Shown: positions 13,073 to 26,178 of the stretch, in pieces
Position numbering within the stretch: the first letter of the stretch is position 1
Layout: the number at the start of each line of letters is the position of its first letter
Origin: Edolisoma coerulescens
Taxonomy: Eukaryota > Chordata > Aves > Passeriformes > Campephagidae
Reading direction: 5' to 3'
Assembly: GCA_013397115.1 (NCBI GenBank)
Contig: VWZW01005522.1
Location: forward strand, 2,480,001 to 2,544,000
Length of the DNA: 64,000 bases
The notes under the pieces: generated by a model
Told to the model about the DNA's origin: nothing
Databases searched by the model: none
What the model saw: the letters and a program-made list of their open reading frames with translations, nothing else
Position numbers and translations under genes: made by a program

Positions 13073-16000
13073 CGCTCACTGTATCACTCATCCTATTTTC
13101 CTATAAAGCAGATAGCAAAGAAAGTAACCTCCTTTAACAATAATAATTTAACATGGTAAAGTTTTCGAGTAAGGATCCATGGAAAATACAGAAGCAAAGG
13201 ATTTGAAGTAGCTACTGAAAAAAGTTCAACACAAACACAAAAGCAAGGTGTAGAAAGTTGGGGACAAATGATAGATATTTGGAAAGAATAGTAATTATCA
13301 GTGATTCACGGTAAATAATTAGCAGCAGTCAGATTACAATCAGCAAATGGCAGGAACAGAGAATAATTGTTAAAAACAAAGTAGGAGCTAATTGCTGATC
13401 CATAATATTGTCAATCAATTGCTTAAACAAAGAAAAGTATTTGAAATTAAATAGCGATAGCTTAATTGTAATGATGTAAAGAGATGATGTTTGCTGACAA
13501 AGAAAAGCAGATGGGAAATGAGAGTAGTAATGGTAAACTGATAAATCCAGGTTATAGTAAACTTTGTCAGGTAAAGTGGCATAGCAAGGAGAGAGGTGCC
13601 TATGCAAGTTCAGTAAAAGGATGAATAAGGCAGTTATGTGAATAAATGTGGATCAAAAGTAATCAAAGCTGTGGTTTTAGAAATATTTTTTTCTGCACTG
13701 CCTAGCATTCTTCTAGTGGAGATGTTGACCTACAATAAATTTAAGTCTACACATATTTAATATTAATTTGTTGTAGGAGTACAGATCTACAGATTAGATA
13801 GAAAATTACTCTTCTGAGGAAGGACTGGAAAGCAAAAATTGCAGTTCCAAAATCGTTAGTTTTTGTTGTAAGTGAAAATATGTGCAATGCTTGAGAACAA
13901 CCATTACAGTGAAAACAGTGCTGACATAAAGAAACTAAAAGCAGTTTCTGGTGCTAAAGAAATAAATGTGCAATAAATTAAAGCCAGAGACAAAAAAATG
14001 CAAAGGATGATGGAGATCAAACTAAGCCTATTGTCATAAAGCCTATTCTCATAGAAACAGTTTTTACAATTCTTTGCCTTTGTTCAAATAAGCTTTTGGA
14101 CATGAGCCATGGAAGGATGCTAGCCTATTTCAATGATGTGTCTAATTCCAATCCATTTTCTGTCCACAGGCAACAGTGGAAACAAATCTGTTGGCTGTGA
14201 GAATTCCTTGATTTCCACTATGGGCTGGGTCTAAGTATAAGGATAGAGAAAAAGAAAGCTGTTTGAAGAAACAGAGTAATTCTAGCTGGTGGATTCTCAA
14301 ATTCTTACTTTAAGTTTCTATATTTCCTTCTTTAAACTTCCTGTGTCACAACCTTTCATAAAATACTCAAGGTTTTCTTTTTAATATTTAGCTTGAGGAT
14401 CAGTCCCTGAAATTGATGAAGAAGAAACAGAATGGTAATATAAAACCACTGAGAAAATGTTACTTGGATGGGTGATATTTTCCACATAATAAAATTAACC
14501 TTGGTATCTGGTTTTGGGTTACTTGGGTAAAGAAATGATTGACTTTAACTAACCTTTGTTAATACCACTGTAATAGTCTCTAAACTAGATCTTGTTTGAA
14601 TTTCTCCCTGACACTGTTGCATTTAGAGTTAGGGTGTAATACATTTCAGCTCTGCTATTCACTTTCATGTTGTATAAACATAAATGTGGGTTAGTCCAGC
14701 TGGTTCAATAAAATAGCTGTAAAGAGTCTCAAACTTTGTATTACAAAAAATTCAATATTCACCTTCTAAAGAGAAGCAGGTAACCAAAGCACCACACGCC
14801 AGCTTGTTTAAACTTTCTTTTTGCATTTGGCAATCTTTTTCTGGATAGTGTAATACTTGGCTCCTAAAAGAACTGATGATTGTGCTGTACTTTTTATGAA
14901 GATTTGAGTGCAGACTGAATGCTGAAGAAATAGTTCAAATTCTTGCAGTTCGTGGAGGTTGTGTTCTGAAATACACAACATTCGGGACTTTGCAGGTGAT
15001 TCCATCTATTGTAAAGAAATACAAATAATTATCTACCTACATATCAAAATGGTATAAACAGAAAAAAGTGTACCCATAATTCTGAAGCGAGCTGTGGTCG
15101 CCAGCTTTATCACTGACAAGAAAAACACATCTCACCCATGCAGGAAATAGACTTCACAGAGGGACAGGGCATTGAATAATGTAAACCAGACTTTTACAGA
15201 CTTTACAAACTGATATCAGGGAAAAAGAATTTTTTTATTCATTCTTTCTGCTACAGAAGTACAGAGTAGTTTGTATGTGTCTAATTAAATAACATGAGAA
15301 GAAATATATTCCACTGTACTCATTCTTCCCTATGGGAGAGAGATTGAAAAACAAACATATGGCACATGTTAAGTATGTTCCTTCAGACTTTATTTAGGAA
15401 GTGTTTTAATGAGATGACTATGACATAAAAACTTATGGAATAGAATATGTTTGATAGAAGGATTAGTGTGTAGAAACCACAATTAATGCTTAAAATGTTT
15501 TTAAAATTCCTTATAAGCTAGAGGACCCATTGCTATTAAAAAAATAATTTCAAACACACGAGGAGTTGAAGAGACCAAAATATGAAACAAATCTTAAGAG
15601 AAAGCATGTTTTAGCACTCATTCTTAGCATATTCAAAGTCTATGTGATGATCATGATTAGCCTTCCTTCCCACAAAGTTCTTTGTCTCCTGTTAATCAAA
15701 ATATGGATAATGGAACAAAAAAAAAAAGTCTTTGGTTTGAAAGCATGCAGTAGACATTTCTGTCAAGCCAGAGGGATCTTCCAGGACACTGTCTTGCGTG
15801 GGCCTAAAAAAAGGTAGCATGCACAGAGGACAATTTTGATGTTTGGGATTCAGGGTTTGGCTAAACACTGCTTGGGAAAGCCCTTTGGAGTCTTAAACTT
15901 GTGCCCAGTAGGACAATCAGCATAGGCTGGACTAACTCCAGGGCTGATAGAATAATTTGTAACAGTGTATGACTGTAGAGGCAAATGCTCCCTATTATAG

Positions 16001-19000
16001 GTATGTGTTACAGACATTGCAACCTTGCTCCTTTAGAATCCTGCAGCGTCTTAACACAAACATCGAAAGGCAAACCAGATTCACAAGAAAAATAATGCTT
16101 TAAGTAACAAGTTTCCTTAAGATAAACCAACCCAATTTGACCAATATTTAATTGCTCTTCTTTGGTCATTGTGAATTTGAAAGTCCCCTTGCAATACCTT
16201 AAAACATGCACCATTTAAGAAAGACAAAGCTAGCAAGCAGATTTAAATAGTAATTTTGTGCAAGTATCATCATGCTGCCATGAATCTTTTTTAACTATCT
16301 GGTCCAATTTTCTGTATCTAGCTCCATGAATAGGAGAAAGTTTTCTGGCAGAATTAGGGTTTTTGCTCCAAATTTCTAATCTGCAAGTGGGTCAGCTTCT
16401 TCTCAGGGAAGAAAAAAGCAACCAAACAACAACCCAACTCCCCCTCAAAAAAACAAACCAAAGAAAAACCCCATAAGAAAAAAAAAAGTTCAGAAGGGCA
16501 TGGGCATTGTGAGCTGGGTAGAATTTAGGTCTCATAATTTTGTGTCTGCATCCTGGTGAGTGCACCAACACAACTGGTGTGCTCAGGAAAAAAGCTAGGC
16601 TACTCATTGGATATTGATAATGGTAGGGTCTTTAGTCTCTTCCACTCTTAGGAGGAAGTCTCCCCTTCTTGTCTGTAAAATGTAAGGCATGTCAGGGGGA
16701 AGTGCCCTTTAGTGCAGTCACCCAGGGAGCAGGAGAGAGTAAAATACTTTTAATCTCTTTTTTTTGCAAGGCAGTGACCTAAGGCTGAATCGCAGACTCT
16801 GCTGGGAACAAATCTGAATCCCAAAGGTATGGACAAAGCTAGGACAGAATTTCTTTCTGTTTGGTTGAGGTGAGTCAATACAGTTTTAAGGAGACAAAGG
16901 CAGCACAAAAGTCAGCAGACAAATGATTGAACTAGAACATAATTTACCTGAGGATATTCTTACCAGGGATGGTAAAATTCCATCGCCGTGGTAAGAATTG
17001 TGAACACATTGGGCCATATAGCTGCTATGGTGGAAACACTGAGTACAGCTAATAATGTTCAGGGCTCATTTTGTCAGAAGAGAAACATGGATGTTGGTGC
17101 CAAAAGCTGAGATGTTCAAGAAATTTAGGTGCTTCAAGAGCTAGATGGGTTTGGCTACAAAAGGCTCTAAAGACTCATACCCTGAGCATTTAAATTGTCA
17201 TTAGAATGTCACCAATCTGAATCCCTGTCTGGATATGGACCTATGTTCTTAGCAAGACTTGGCCAGTCAGAGTCTCTCTCAAATTCAGCAGTGCAAACAG
17301 GGTTACATGGAAGGCATCCTGAGGTAAGTCCCAGCCTGCCACAGAAGCAGATACTGCCATTTAGCTGATTGACAGTATCTCACAGCTCTGAAAGATAAAT
17401 ATTGGATGCAATAACCAAAAGTTTGCCTTTCTACTGGCTATGACACAATGGACATAGAAGGAAAAAATCTCTGTGATTTATTTGAGGAGCCAGTTGCCAT
17501 CATTCTAGAATTCACTGATCAACACACAGTGTTGTGGTCTATCAATGAAGATATCTAACAAAATCAGGGTTGCTACCATACCACAGCACAGTGAAAAATG
17601 CAGGATTTATATGTAAGAAGACAAGAAAAAAATTACGAACTACAGGATCACTAGTATATTTCCAACAGGAATAAAAAACAAATTTTGAAGTGAAGATATG
17701 AAGGTAAAGCAAAAATGGAAATAGACTTTTTGCCAAATCTACAATACACCACATAACCTAACAGCTTCTTATCTTACTATAACTGATTTTCCAGACTAAG
17801 AAAAACAGATTTAAGTCAACGGACAATACTGGAACCAAACAAGTAGACAAATGGCCATTATTAAATTTAACAGAGAAAATGGATGAAGTTTTGTTTTGAT
17901 AAGTTTCCCAACAAAGTTCAGGAATGAAATGTTTATTTAGGATTTTAAACTTCTCCTTGCTTTTCCTCTAGTGGTCCTTAAATATTTCTTACATGGCTAT
18001 TTCAATTAGCAAACCTAATTGACGAATAAGAATGTGAACATCAAGTAGAACTTCAGAAGCTCCTTTATCACTTAAAAAAAAAAAATTGGGCAACCTAAAT
18101 CAGGAAACTTAATGTTGTAGCCTAAATTTTCTGTGAACTTTGAACCAAGTGGTAGCATTAGAAATTAAGTGAAAATGCCATTTTGCAGACAGATCCCTCA
18201 GTTTATCAAAAGATATTGAACAAATATTTTTTCTACAAGCCATGGTAAATATATTTCTATATATTCTTGCAGTCTCATTAGTGAGTTATTAAGCTGCACA
18301 GATGGAACTTTACAGCTAACATAGATTATACAGCCCATGTGCTACCTCAGTGTTTTTTGAGGAATTGAGAGAGAGACCAGGAGAAAATTTGTTTTAGGTT
18401 TCTCTTGGAAATTCTTGCTTACTTAGTTTCTAAATTCACTCTTAAAATTATAGAGATCCATCAGTCACATTTATTGCTAGGGTGCTAGACCCTTTCGTAC
18501 TTCCTCAGTCTTTGGCATCTCAAAGAGGAAAATATAAAGTGATCAGCAAAGTGATTAAACAAACAAGCAAGCAGACACTATGTATTGGGAACAAATCATC
18601 TCTCTAGGTACATAAAACTCCACTATACAGAAGGTTGTTACCTCGATTAAGCTGTTAAGCCACTTTTTATTAATTGCTTTTTTCCTTCATCAAATGCTAA
18701 TGTGTTAAAGAAACTGAACTATCTTGGAAGTAATTAAAAGACATCAATAGCTGTGCATTGTATTGATGATAAAAATCAGGCTCATCAATGCAGTGATGCT
18801 GAAAAGAAGGAGTATTAAAATACCCATTTTGCAAGATTACAGAACTGCAACATTATTTATGAGGGAGAGGCAACATGAATTTACAGAGCAAACAGATTAC
18901 AGGCAGTCACACAATGAACCTCTTCCTCGCTTTGAATTGTAGATTATGTCACATTCAAGCACTTATTAAGTATCTGAGCCCCAGTCTGCATGCCAGCTAA

Positions 19001-20499
19001 AGAAATACACAGGCTGAGATTAATTGCTTGAGGCAGAAGAAATATCCCTGCTGAAATCAACAGGCACAGATGCAACACTTCTTGTGTGACCAACATTAAT
19101 GTATAAACACACTCTCCTGTTCACTGTCAGTGAGTCCGTCAGGCATCCCCCAGAGGCACACAGAGTGCTCACTACTGCCACAGAGCATAAAACACGTCTG
19201 AGCATCCAGGTTTCCCACTTTGTACTGTTTCTTCTAGGGCACTCCACTATTAATACTTCACTGGAGGTCTGCAGATCTGGCTCTCTGGCAGGGGTGGGGT
19301 GCTCCACCTTTGGTGCACAGTACTTGGATTCTCAAGTGTCTTGTTATGAGACTGCTTTAGCATTACAATAGGACTACAATTCCAGGCTACACCAGCTGTT
19401 ATTCTGCATTAGATTTCTAATAGGTGCTGCTGATGGATGTCCTCCCAGACACTGTCCATGAACTCTTGCTGCAGCACCATCAGTAACAGGCCCTATAGAT
19501 TTACAGAGAAGACACAGTTCGGACTAATGTTGTGAGTCACCCACTACACATCTACTAACATTATCATTATATGGACAAAAATAAACATCTCAGGTCATGT
19601 GTTATTATACTGTTAATAAATTTAATACTAATTACACTTGTCAAGTTAAGAAGAGGTCACCCCCAGCATGCTCCTTGGGGCAATGAAGCTAAAAACAGCA
19701 TTCAAGCATTCCGCAAATTTTAGCTTAGTGTTGCAAAATAAATCACTGCGACAAAGTAATAAAAACTGTGTCTTACCTTGGAGAGAGAAGTATAAGGTCT
19801 CAACAGAGAAAAGTTTTTTTGTTTGGTTGGTTGTTTTTTTTCTTTCTGTTTTGCCCTTCAGTACAGAGGCTTTATTTGTATGAACTAGAACTAACTGCAC
19901 ATGTAAATGATATTCTGGTCATTTTATCTTGGCCTTCATTCTTCTAGGAGCATCTTTGCTGTCTTCCATTTAGTTCTAGTAAAATACTAGCATCCTCTGT
20001 ATTTTAGAAGGATTGAACCCATGCATCAAGAAAACATAAACTGTCATAACACAGGAAAACATAGGGTCCAATACAAATCCATATCAAAACATGAAAGCTC
20101 TCACAAAGAATTTTAGATCATAAGGCTTGGCTCATTAATTGTTTATTCAGGCTAGGAGGCCATTCTGCAATTCTCAGATTGACAGATAAATAAACACAAT
20201 AACATCTGATAAATTTTCAGTGCAGAAAGAATTGAAAATTTCTGATCTTGTTTTCATTTTCAATCATATTTTTCATCGTTTGGTGCCAGAATTGTTGTTG
20301 ATTGTAATGAGCCTAACTAGTATTGTGAAAAAAATGCAGTGTCTGTCAAAAAGAAGTTTCATCCTATATAGCCATCTTCATTACTAGATTGAGCTTCAAA
20401 TGCTGGATGTTAAACAAGACTTCCCAAATAGGTTTAAATTATCAGTTTAAATCATCAACTGAGCAGATTCTTTTTAAATAATGTGAAAAAGAGTACAAG
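13073..20499. other. Gene-free AT-rich sequence
   Basis: More than 7 kb in which I could not support a gene or a clear interspersed repeat. Open frames are all under about 100 codons; the largest (95 codons minus, 19020-19307) overlaps a similar-sized frame on the other strand and looks accidental. A low-complexity A/C-rich patch sits at 16409-16489. Tandem word doublings near 14030 are short. Isolated splice-like words occur (for example AG before 14171) but do not pair into an exon. Confidence 0.55.
16409..16489. repeat. A/C-rich low-complexity patch
   Basis: About 80 bases made almost wholly of A and C (CAAACAACAACCC, then CAAAAAAACAAACC and similar words), ending in a run of A. It is simple sequence and may be the expanded tail of a lost retroelement, but no element body is visible beside it. 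Confidence 0.6.
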
Positions 20500-21214
20500 A
20501 GGTGGCTAAATACATTATTGATACCAAATTATTTGGAGTAGCAAAAAAGATGGCCAATTTTAAAGAGGCCTTCGGAGAATACGTGACAAGATAATAAATC
20601 GTATTTGAATTTCACTGTGGATAAACTTGAAATGATACACAGAAAATAGTGAAATATCATACATAAAATGATGATAAGCTTTGCATTACTGTTATCAGTC
20701 AAGACAACAAGAATCTTGCAATTAAAATGTTTATTCAGTAGCCCTATGGTCTTTTCCATATTTCTTCCCACACATTTTTGAATGGTGCCTATGGGTGACA
20801 GAGTTCACCAAGAGCTTGAAAAATGTGAAATTCTGATTCTTTCATCTCCATAAGGATATTAACAAATTTCAGAGAAGGACGATAAATTACACAGATACAG
20901 AATGAAGAGCAGGCCAGCAGAGCAGAACTGATCAATTTGGAAAGGAGGTAACTGAAGACAAATGTGATACATGTTGACAAAACCAGCAGTGTCGCATAGC
21001 AGTTGGGTTCCCATTCAAGAACCAGGAGGCATAAAATAAAAACAATATGAGAAAGTTTCATAACAAGCACAAAGACAAAGTTCTTCCCAGAAGTAAAGAA
21101 GATAGATCTGTGGAAGTTGTTGACACAGGGTGTTGTAGGTGCTGTAGCTTTCCTTGGATTCAGAGAGAGGTTTGACAAATTCATAGAACAGAAATCTATC
21201 TGGTGGTGTTAAAT
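20500..21214 (+). mobile_element. Ancient CR1-like LINE, RT and 3' region
   Basis: Plus-strand remnant of a non-LTR retrotransposon of the CR1/L3 group. At about 20502 the translation reads V-A-K-Y-I-I-D-T-K-L-F-G, aligning with the FADDTKLF active-site block of the RT with the catalytic residues partly lost. About 450 bases later come segments resembling the end of ORF2 in CR1 elements I know from turtles and crocodilians: TTTGGAAAGGAGG...TGATACATG, then CAAGAACCAGGAGGCAT, GTTCATAAC-like, TTCTTCCCAGAAGTAAAG, ATCTGTGGAA, and finally GACAAATTCATAGAACAGAA ATCTATC before TGTTAAATA. All frames are interrupted, so it is dead. The weak similarity over the whole length implies an age well before the avian CR1 copies in this window. 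The 131- and 73-codon minus-strand frames here are shadows. Confidence 0.7.
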
Positions 21215-22697
21215 AGAAAAAAGTTTCTCTTGGCACTGGAAATCACTTAGAAAGGTATTAGGGCTAAATATATCATATGTAGTTCCCCTATTCTTTAGCA
21301 ATACTCTTTGTTGAAGGCAAAAAATAGACCTTGCTGTGCCATTTTCACTAAACACAAACAGTGGGTGAGTTACAACAAGTGTTTCCATCAGTGACAGATC
21401 TGCCTTCAGATGTCCAGTCAACTTGGAAGAGGCTTCCGTACCCTCAGCTGTTGTGGCTGAGGTGATAATTTTTTCAAAGTGATAATCACTTCTGCATACC
21501 AGATGAATTTAATAGATCTGCCTCTAATTCACCTAGTAACCTACCATAATCCTGGATTTTAGTCTAGAATTCATTTATCCCTAGGAGCTGGCTGGTTCAT
21601 GCATCACCAAGAAGTACATTGTCGCACTGAGCAATGAGCATCTATTCCCTGCATTTTCACAGCCTTCTAACAGGCTGCAAATTTTGGATTTGCATATGTG
21701 TGTGACTTGAATCACTGTGATAAAAATGAATGCAATTAATTATTGCAATTAATGCGATGAATGTAAAGAGGAGCATATCTTCAAAGACCCAGTACTCAAT
21801 CTGGGAAACATTCTTCTCAATAGTTTAAAATCTCTCACTTTCTACACTTTTGAGTTAAAAGTTTTTTCTTTACCAAATATCTACATGGGGCTTGTTTGGT
21901 ATGATCAAACAAATAGTTTCAACCTAAAAATTCTTATCCAAAAATATAATGATATTATGATAGTTGTTATATGTGTGTGCTCTAAGCCAGATATTTTACC
22001 ACTGAATTTCAAATATTTTCCTTTAATGACTTTTGCTTTATTCCAGAAAATGAATAATGCTATTAATTCAGTTTCCTCCCTCAAAAAGCTACTGTCTAAA
22101 AAGGCTGCTTTTTAAAAAGAAACAATCTGATATGAATACTGATGATTATTAAATCTAAAATAAAGACATTATGTTCCCAAAGACGCAATAGGAAAAAAAT
22201 TTACATTCTATAGAACAATATTGCTAGAAATGTCCTTAAAATGAGTTCCAGTATTCTTTAGTAGACACTAATATTGAACAGTATGAAAATGTTTTCCATT
22301 TGGTTATTTCAGGCTTGATGAAAAGATGAGGTAGTAAACTGAATGCAAAGAGCTTCTTTTTTCCACGGATAGTTGACCTGCTCTTCTGCGTACCTGTGCC
22401 TGAGAGCAGCACATCAGAAAGCAGCTTTAAGTTTGACAATTTAGACTGAAATGCTGAGTATTTTCAGATCAGGATATAATTACTTAGAAATTACACAAGA
22501 ACTTGGTACCTACTGGTGAAGAAATCTGGAAGAGAAATTTTGTTTAGGTCTGTGACTAGAGCATTAGATCTTTTCTTGGGTTACTCTTTTTTAGGTTTTT
22601 TATTTAACCAAATATATCAAGTAAAAAAAGAATTACCAGGCCTCCCTCCTTCTAAATAAAAGCAGTTTACAAAATCTTTTCAAGCATAAATAAATCT

Positions 22698-22712
22698 AAA
22701 AAAAAAAAAAAA
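22698..22712. repeat. Poly-A run (15)
   Basis: Uninterrupted run of 15 A. It could be a retroposition tail, but no processed gene copy or LINE body is recognisable immediately upstream, so it is listed only as a simple repeat. Confidence 0.7.
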
Positions 22713-23709
22713 CACAGAACACGAACAGTTCTGACAAAAATTGAAAAATCATACCAGTGTGACAAAAGGGCAACCATATTAGTTCAGAGAAAGAGTGAAT
22801 AAGAAAAAGAAAGATCACAACATACAGAAAAACTGCCTGTGACATATCTATTTTCCTCCTTATTATGGCTGGAAAATCCAGATAGTTGAGTTGGAATATG
22901 CAGAAATTAAAAATGACTACTCTACCTAAAAAGTAGAGTCAGTGGAAATAACAGAAAGCATCTGGGACATTTAAATAATTATTTGTTCAGCAGTTATCTT
23001 CAACTTAATGTACAAAGACACCGTCAAAAACTGTGAGCCAAAATATGACTTGGTTTTTGTTCTGCTTCCAATCAACTAGATGTTTGTTTCCTTTTTCTCT
23101 TTTCTTGTTTTACACTGATGCTTCTCATTAGGTGTTAGCCTTGATCTATGTATGTCATCTGCTGTACATGCTCTGCGATATAGATGAGGAACTCCACTGT
23201 AATTTACCATGGTTAGTAGTAATGTAGAACACATCAACTGGAAATAGCTTCCATTTGGCCAGGCACATTCTTCAGCAGTTAAAGCATTTGAGAATTGTTA
23301 CCAGAAATGCTGATTCCATTCCTCCAGAACAATAACTTCCGTTATCTATGTAATATTTTGGCTTATGTTTTAAGTTCTTCTGTATGTTGAAGGTGACATA
23401 CTATCATGACATATTTTGCTTTTGTTTTTAAAGAGCTAGGCTATTTCTTCACCTTGTTCTAATTCTGGGTTATACATTTGTTGCTTTGCAGGACATGGAA
23501 GCGCTATGTAAGAGCCTGCACGGATCTGAACAGCCAAGAGATAAGCCACACTAAAACATGCAATTCTGCCTCTGTACTTCAGTAGCACTTGAAAAATTAA
23601 CTACTAACATTATAATGTAATTTACAAGGAGTTGTTAAAATTTTGAAGCCTCCTCTTTACCAAAGGTAATTTTTTTTTTCAGTATTGTCTATTATTTCTT
23701 TCTTGTCTC

Positions 23710-23768
23710 TTTTTTTTTTGGGGGGGGGAGGGGGGGGCGTCTTGTCAGAAGTTTTTTGGGGTTTTTTT
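23710..23768 (+). repeat. T-tract/G-tract low-complexity block
   Basis: A run of T passes directly into nine G (23720-23728), one A, and eight more G (23730-23737). After a gap of about 14 bases come T6-G4-T8-type tracts. The G17 interrupted by one A is long enough for a four-run G-quadruplex on the plus strand. Such tracts are also prone to length errors in sequencing. Confidence 0.8.
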
Positions 23769-26178
23769 TAATAGTGTAATCTCACAAGAGAAAAGGATTG
23801 CAGTTTGCCAGCTGGTATGAAATGCTTTCATCATTGAAACCTGTTGCAAAAGGGTAGCTTAATTCAGACATCTACTGATCAACAAGGCATTGCTTAATGA
23901 CAGAGCTGAAATACCAGTTCTTAGTTTGTGTGTTCTACAAACAGTGAAAGTGGAGGAAGAAAACACGTTAATCAAAAGAACATTTCCAAAGCACGTGAGG
24001 GAAATATTGCTCTAAAGATATACTACCTTTAGCGTGTTTCTCTTCTCATTTGCAAATCAACAGTGAACCTGATACATTATCAGACATTGGGCCTGGGAGG
24101 ATGAAAGCAGGAAAACTTCATCTCCTTACTTTAGGAAAAGAAACAAAGTCACTTCAAGATGAGAGAAGAAATGAGAAAGACTGAATGGCCCTGATCATGG
24201 CCATCAGACATCTGCAAATCATACCAGCCAGGAGCTTTAATTGTAAGGTTACCAGAGACAAACCAATTTCATTGATCAGCTGCTCAGAAAGAGTGGAGTC
24301 ATGAATGTAATTTCATAATCCTGATGGCCTCACCTCTCCAGAGGATACAGTGAGGATTCATTTCAAACTGTTCATGTCAAAATGGTGATAGAAAAAAACA
24401 GTGGTTTTTTTGGTTCGCTATCACTTTACAAGGTAAGGTATAAATGAAATTGAGTATCTTCAATATATTTAGAAGGACAAGGTGGCTGTTGATCCTCTGA
24501 TTCTGAAATTTCTCCATGTTATATGTCTGCACATGCCTACAATTGTAGGAAGAGGAAAGGGGAATCTCAAAATCTGGCTAATCTTCCTTTAAGTTTCAAA
24601 ACCTCTGAAGTTCAAATGTGCCTGGATCATGTTCTTGTTTTGATTTATGGCTGTGTAGGTGGGAAGGTGCAGCTGCTCTGAAATTCCGTTAATGATTCTG
24701 GCTTAAATTTAGGCTTTCTGAAATAAATGGATTTTGAATCAGGCCAATTTCTAACTGGTGATTTTCAACAGCTGTGGAAATGGAACAACTTTAAGACAAT
24801 AAGAGACAGATGACAAGGAGGACTCAGGGCTGCCTTGCAGCTATAGCCAAACTGAAATGGGAATAGTTGAATATCAATAAATACCAGTCAAAGATCACTG
24901 TCCGATGGAAAAGAAGACTGGCCTCACTTTGATGAAGGAATAGGAGCAGCCTGAAGCCAAGTACAGAGATAAATAGCTGAGCTATGAAAACACAGAGATT
25001 CCATCACTTATTTTAAAGTTTTTTAATTCTGCGCAGGTTGGGTAATTTCTCTGCAAGACAATACATGCCATGGGAATGTAAGTACAGGTTACAGAGTAGA
25101 CGGTTGTTCAGGCTGAGGAAAGAGAAAATAATTATTTTCTAGCTTATACATTCCCTTTTTTTCTACATGGGCCACTACTGTTCATACCAAAAAACCCACC
25201 CAAATTCCTTCTTTGCTATCACAATTCAGTCCTTGTATTCATATGTAAACATTAGGAATTTCTTAATTTCTTATTCAAGGACTGCAGTATTTAAATTCTG
25301 CAAGTGTCAGGAAAGATGTTCTTTTCCTCTGGTCTTAACACATCAGTTGAGATTTTTCCATAGTTTCCTCTGAACACTGACATCCATCTATGTGACAAGA
25401 ATGCATCCTCTCAGCCACAGGATCCACAGAGTTGGTTATGGAGCAGCCGTGTCTCTTGACTAGTCAGTTACCAACAGGCCTGTTTTTTTTAAATATCTGG
25501 GATACAGAACTAGGATGGCAGAAACCATGGCAAAGGTCATGCAAGCCTTGGCTCTGGGACAGAATCTCTCATCAAAAGATCAAAAGCAAAGCCAGGTGCT
25601 CCAGCCTCCCAGTTGTCAGCTCTCTCAGCCAGCTTGAGTTTTTGTGGGGCCACCAGGGAGCTGATGTGGTATAATGAGTGCACACAATTGAACAGCAACT
25701 TTTGTTTCAGCATTTGTCCCCTTAGTGCATGCACCTGAAGGTTTAAGCAGTATATTGCACATGGTGAGCTGGCAGCCTGAGGGAAAGGACTGAGGTTCCC
25801 CCCTTGCTGAAAAAGGCAGCCCTGAGTCATCTAGTATATTTGAGACATGGTCATGTTCCTGATCACTTGGATACACTGGTGGTGCTTGGAAGTTATTTCT
25901 GGACAGAGGTCATGCCACAGCTCTAGGAGAGGCAGTAAAGTCAGCGCTGCAGGATATTCTGTCTGCAATATGAGCCATCGCTTACAGGTCTGTAGTTCAA
26001 GGGATTTAGCAAGCGGCAGCTAGGCTTCTCAGAGTTGCTTGAAGGGCATAAACAGGGAATTTCTGTGGTTTCAATAGCAACTGCTGTGTGGTGTGAATAG
26101 TTGGATATTTCAAAACATTTTCATTGTGAAATAAAGGCCCCTCAGGTCTTGAAAAATTGTATTTATGAGGATTAAAGC

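Larger units (their letters stand above)
21215..26178. other. Gene-free AT-rich sequence
   Basis: Nearly 5 kb with no recognisable gene or interspersed repeat. It holds a near-palindrome at 21477-21491, a 15-base A run at 22698-22712 and a striking T/G homopolymer block at 23710-23768. The open frames of 80-97 codons near 25430-25880 occur on both strands over the same bases and are not recognised. A slightly GC-richer patch lies at 25880-26040, next to the CR1 insertion. Confidence 0.55.

Noticed and set aside
17322..17332. CTGAGGTAAGT as a splice donor
   Set aside because: A good donor word, but the sequence upstream has no open, protein-like exon bounded by an acceptor; such words occur often by chance.
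20789..21184. 131-codon minus frame with hydrophobic stretches that look membrane-like
   Set aside because: It is the antisense of the ancient LINE fragment on the plus strand; the hydrophobicity comes from A-rich LINE sequence read backwards.
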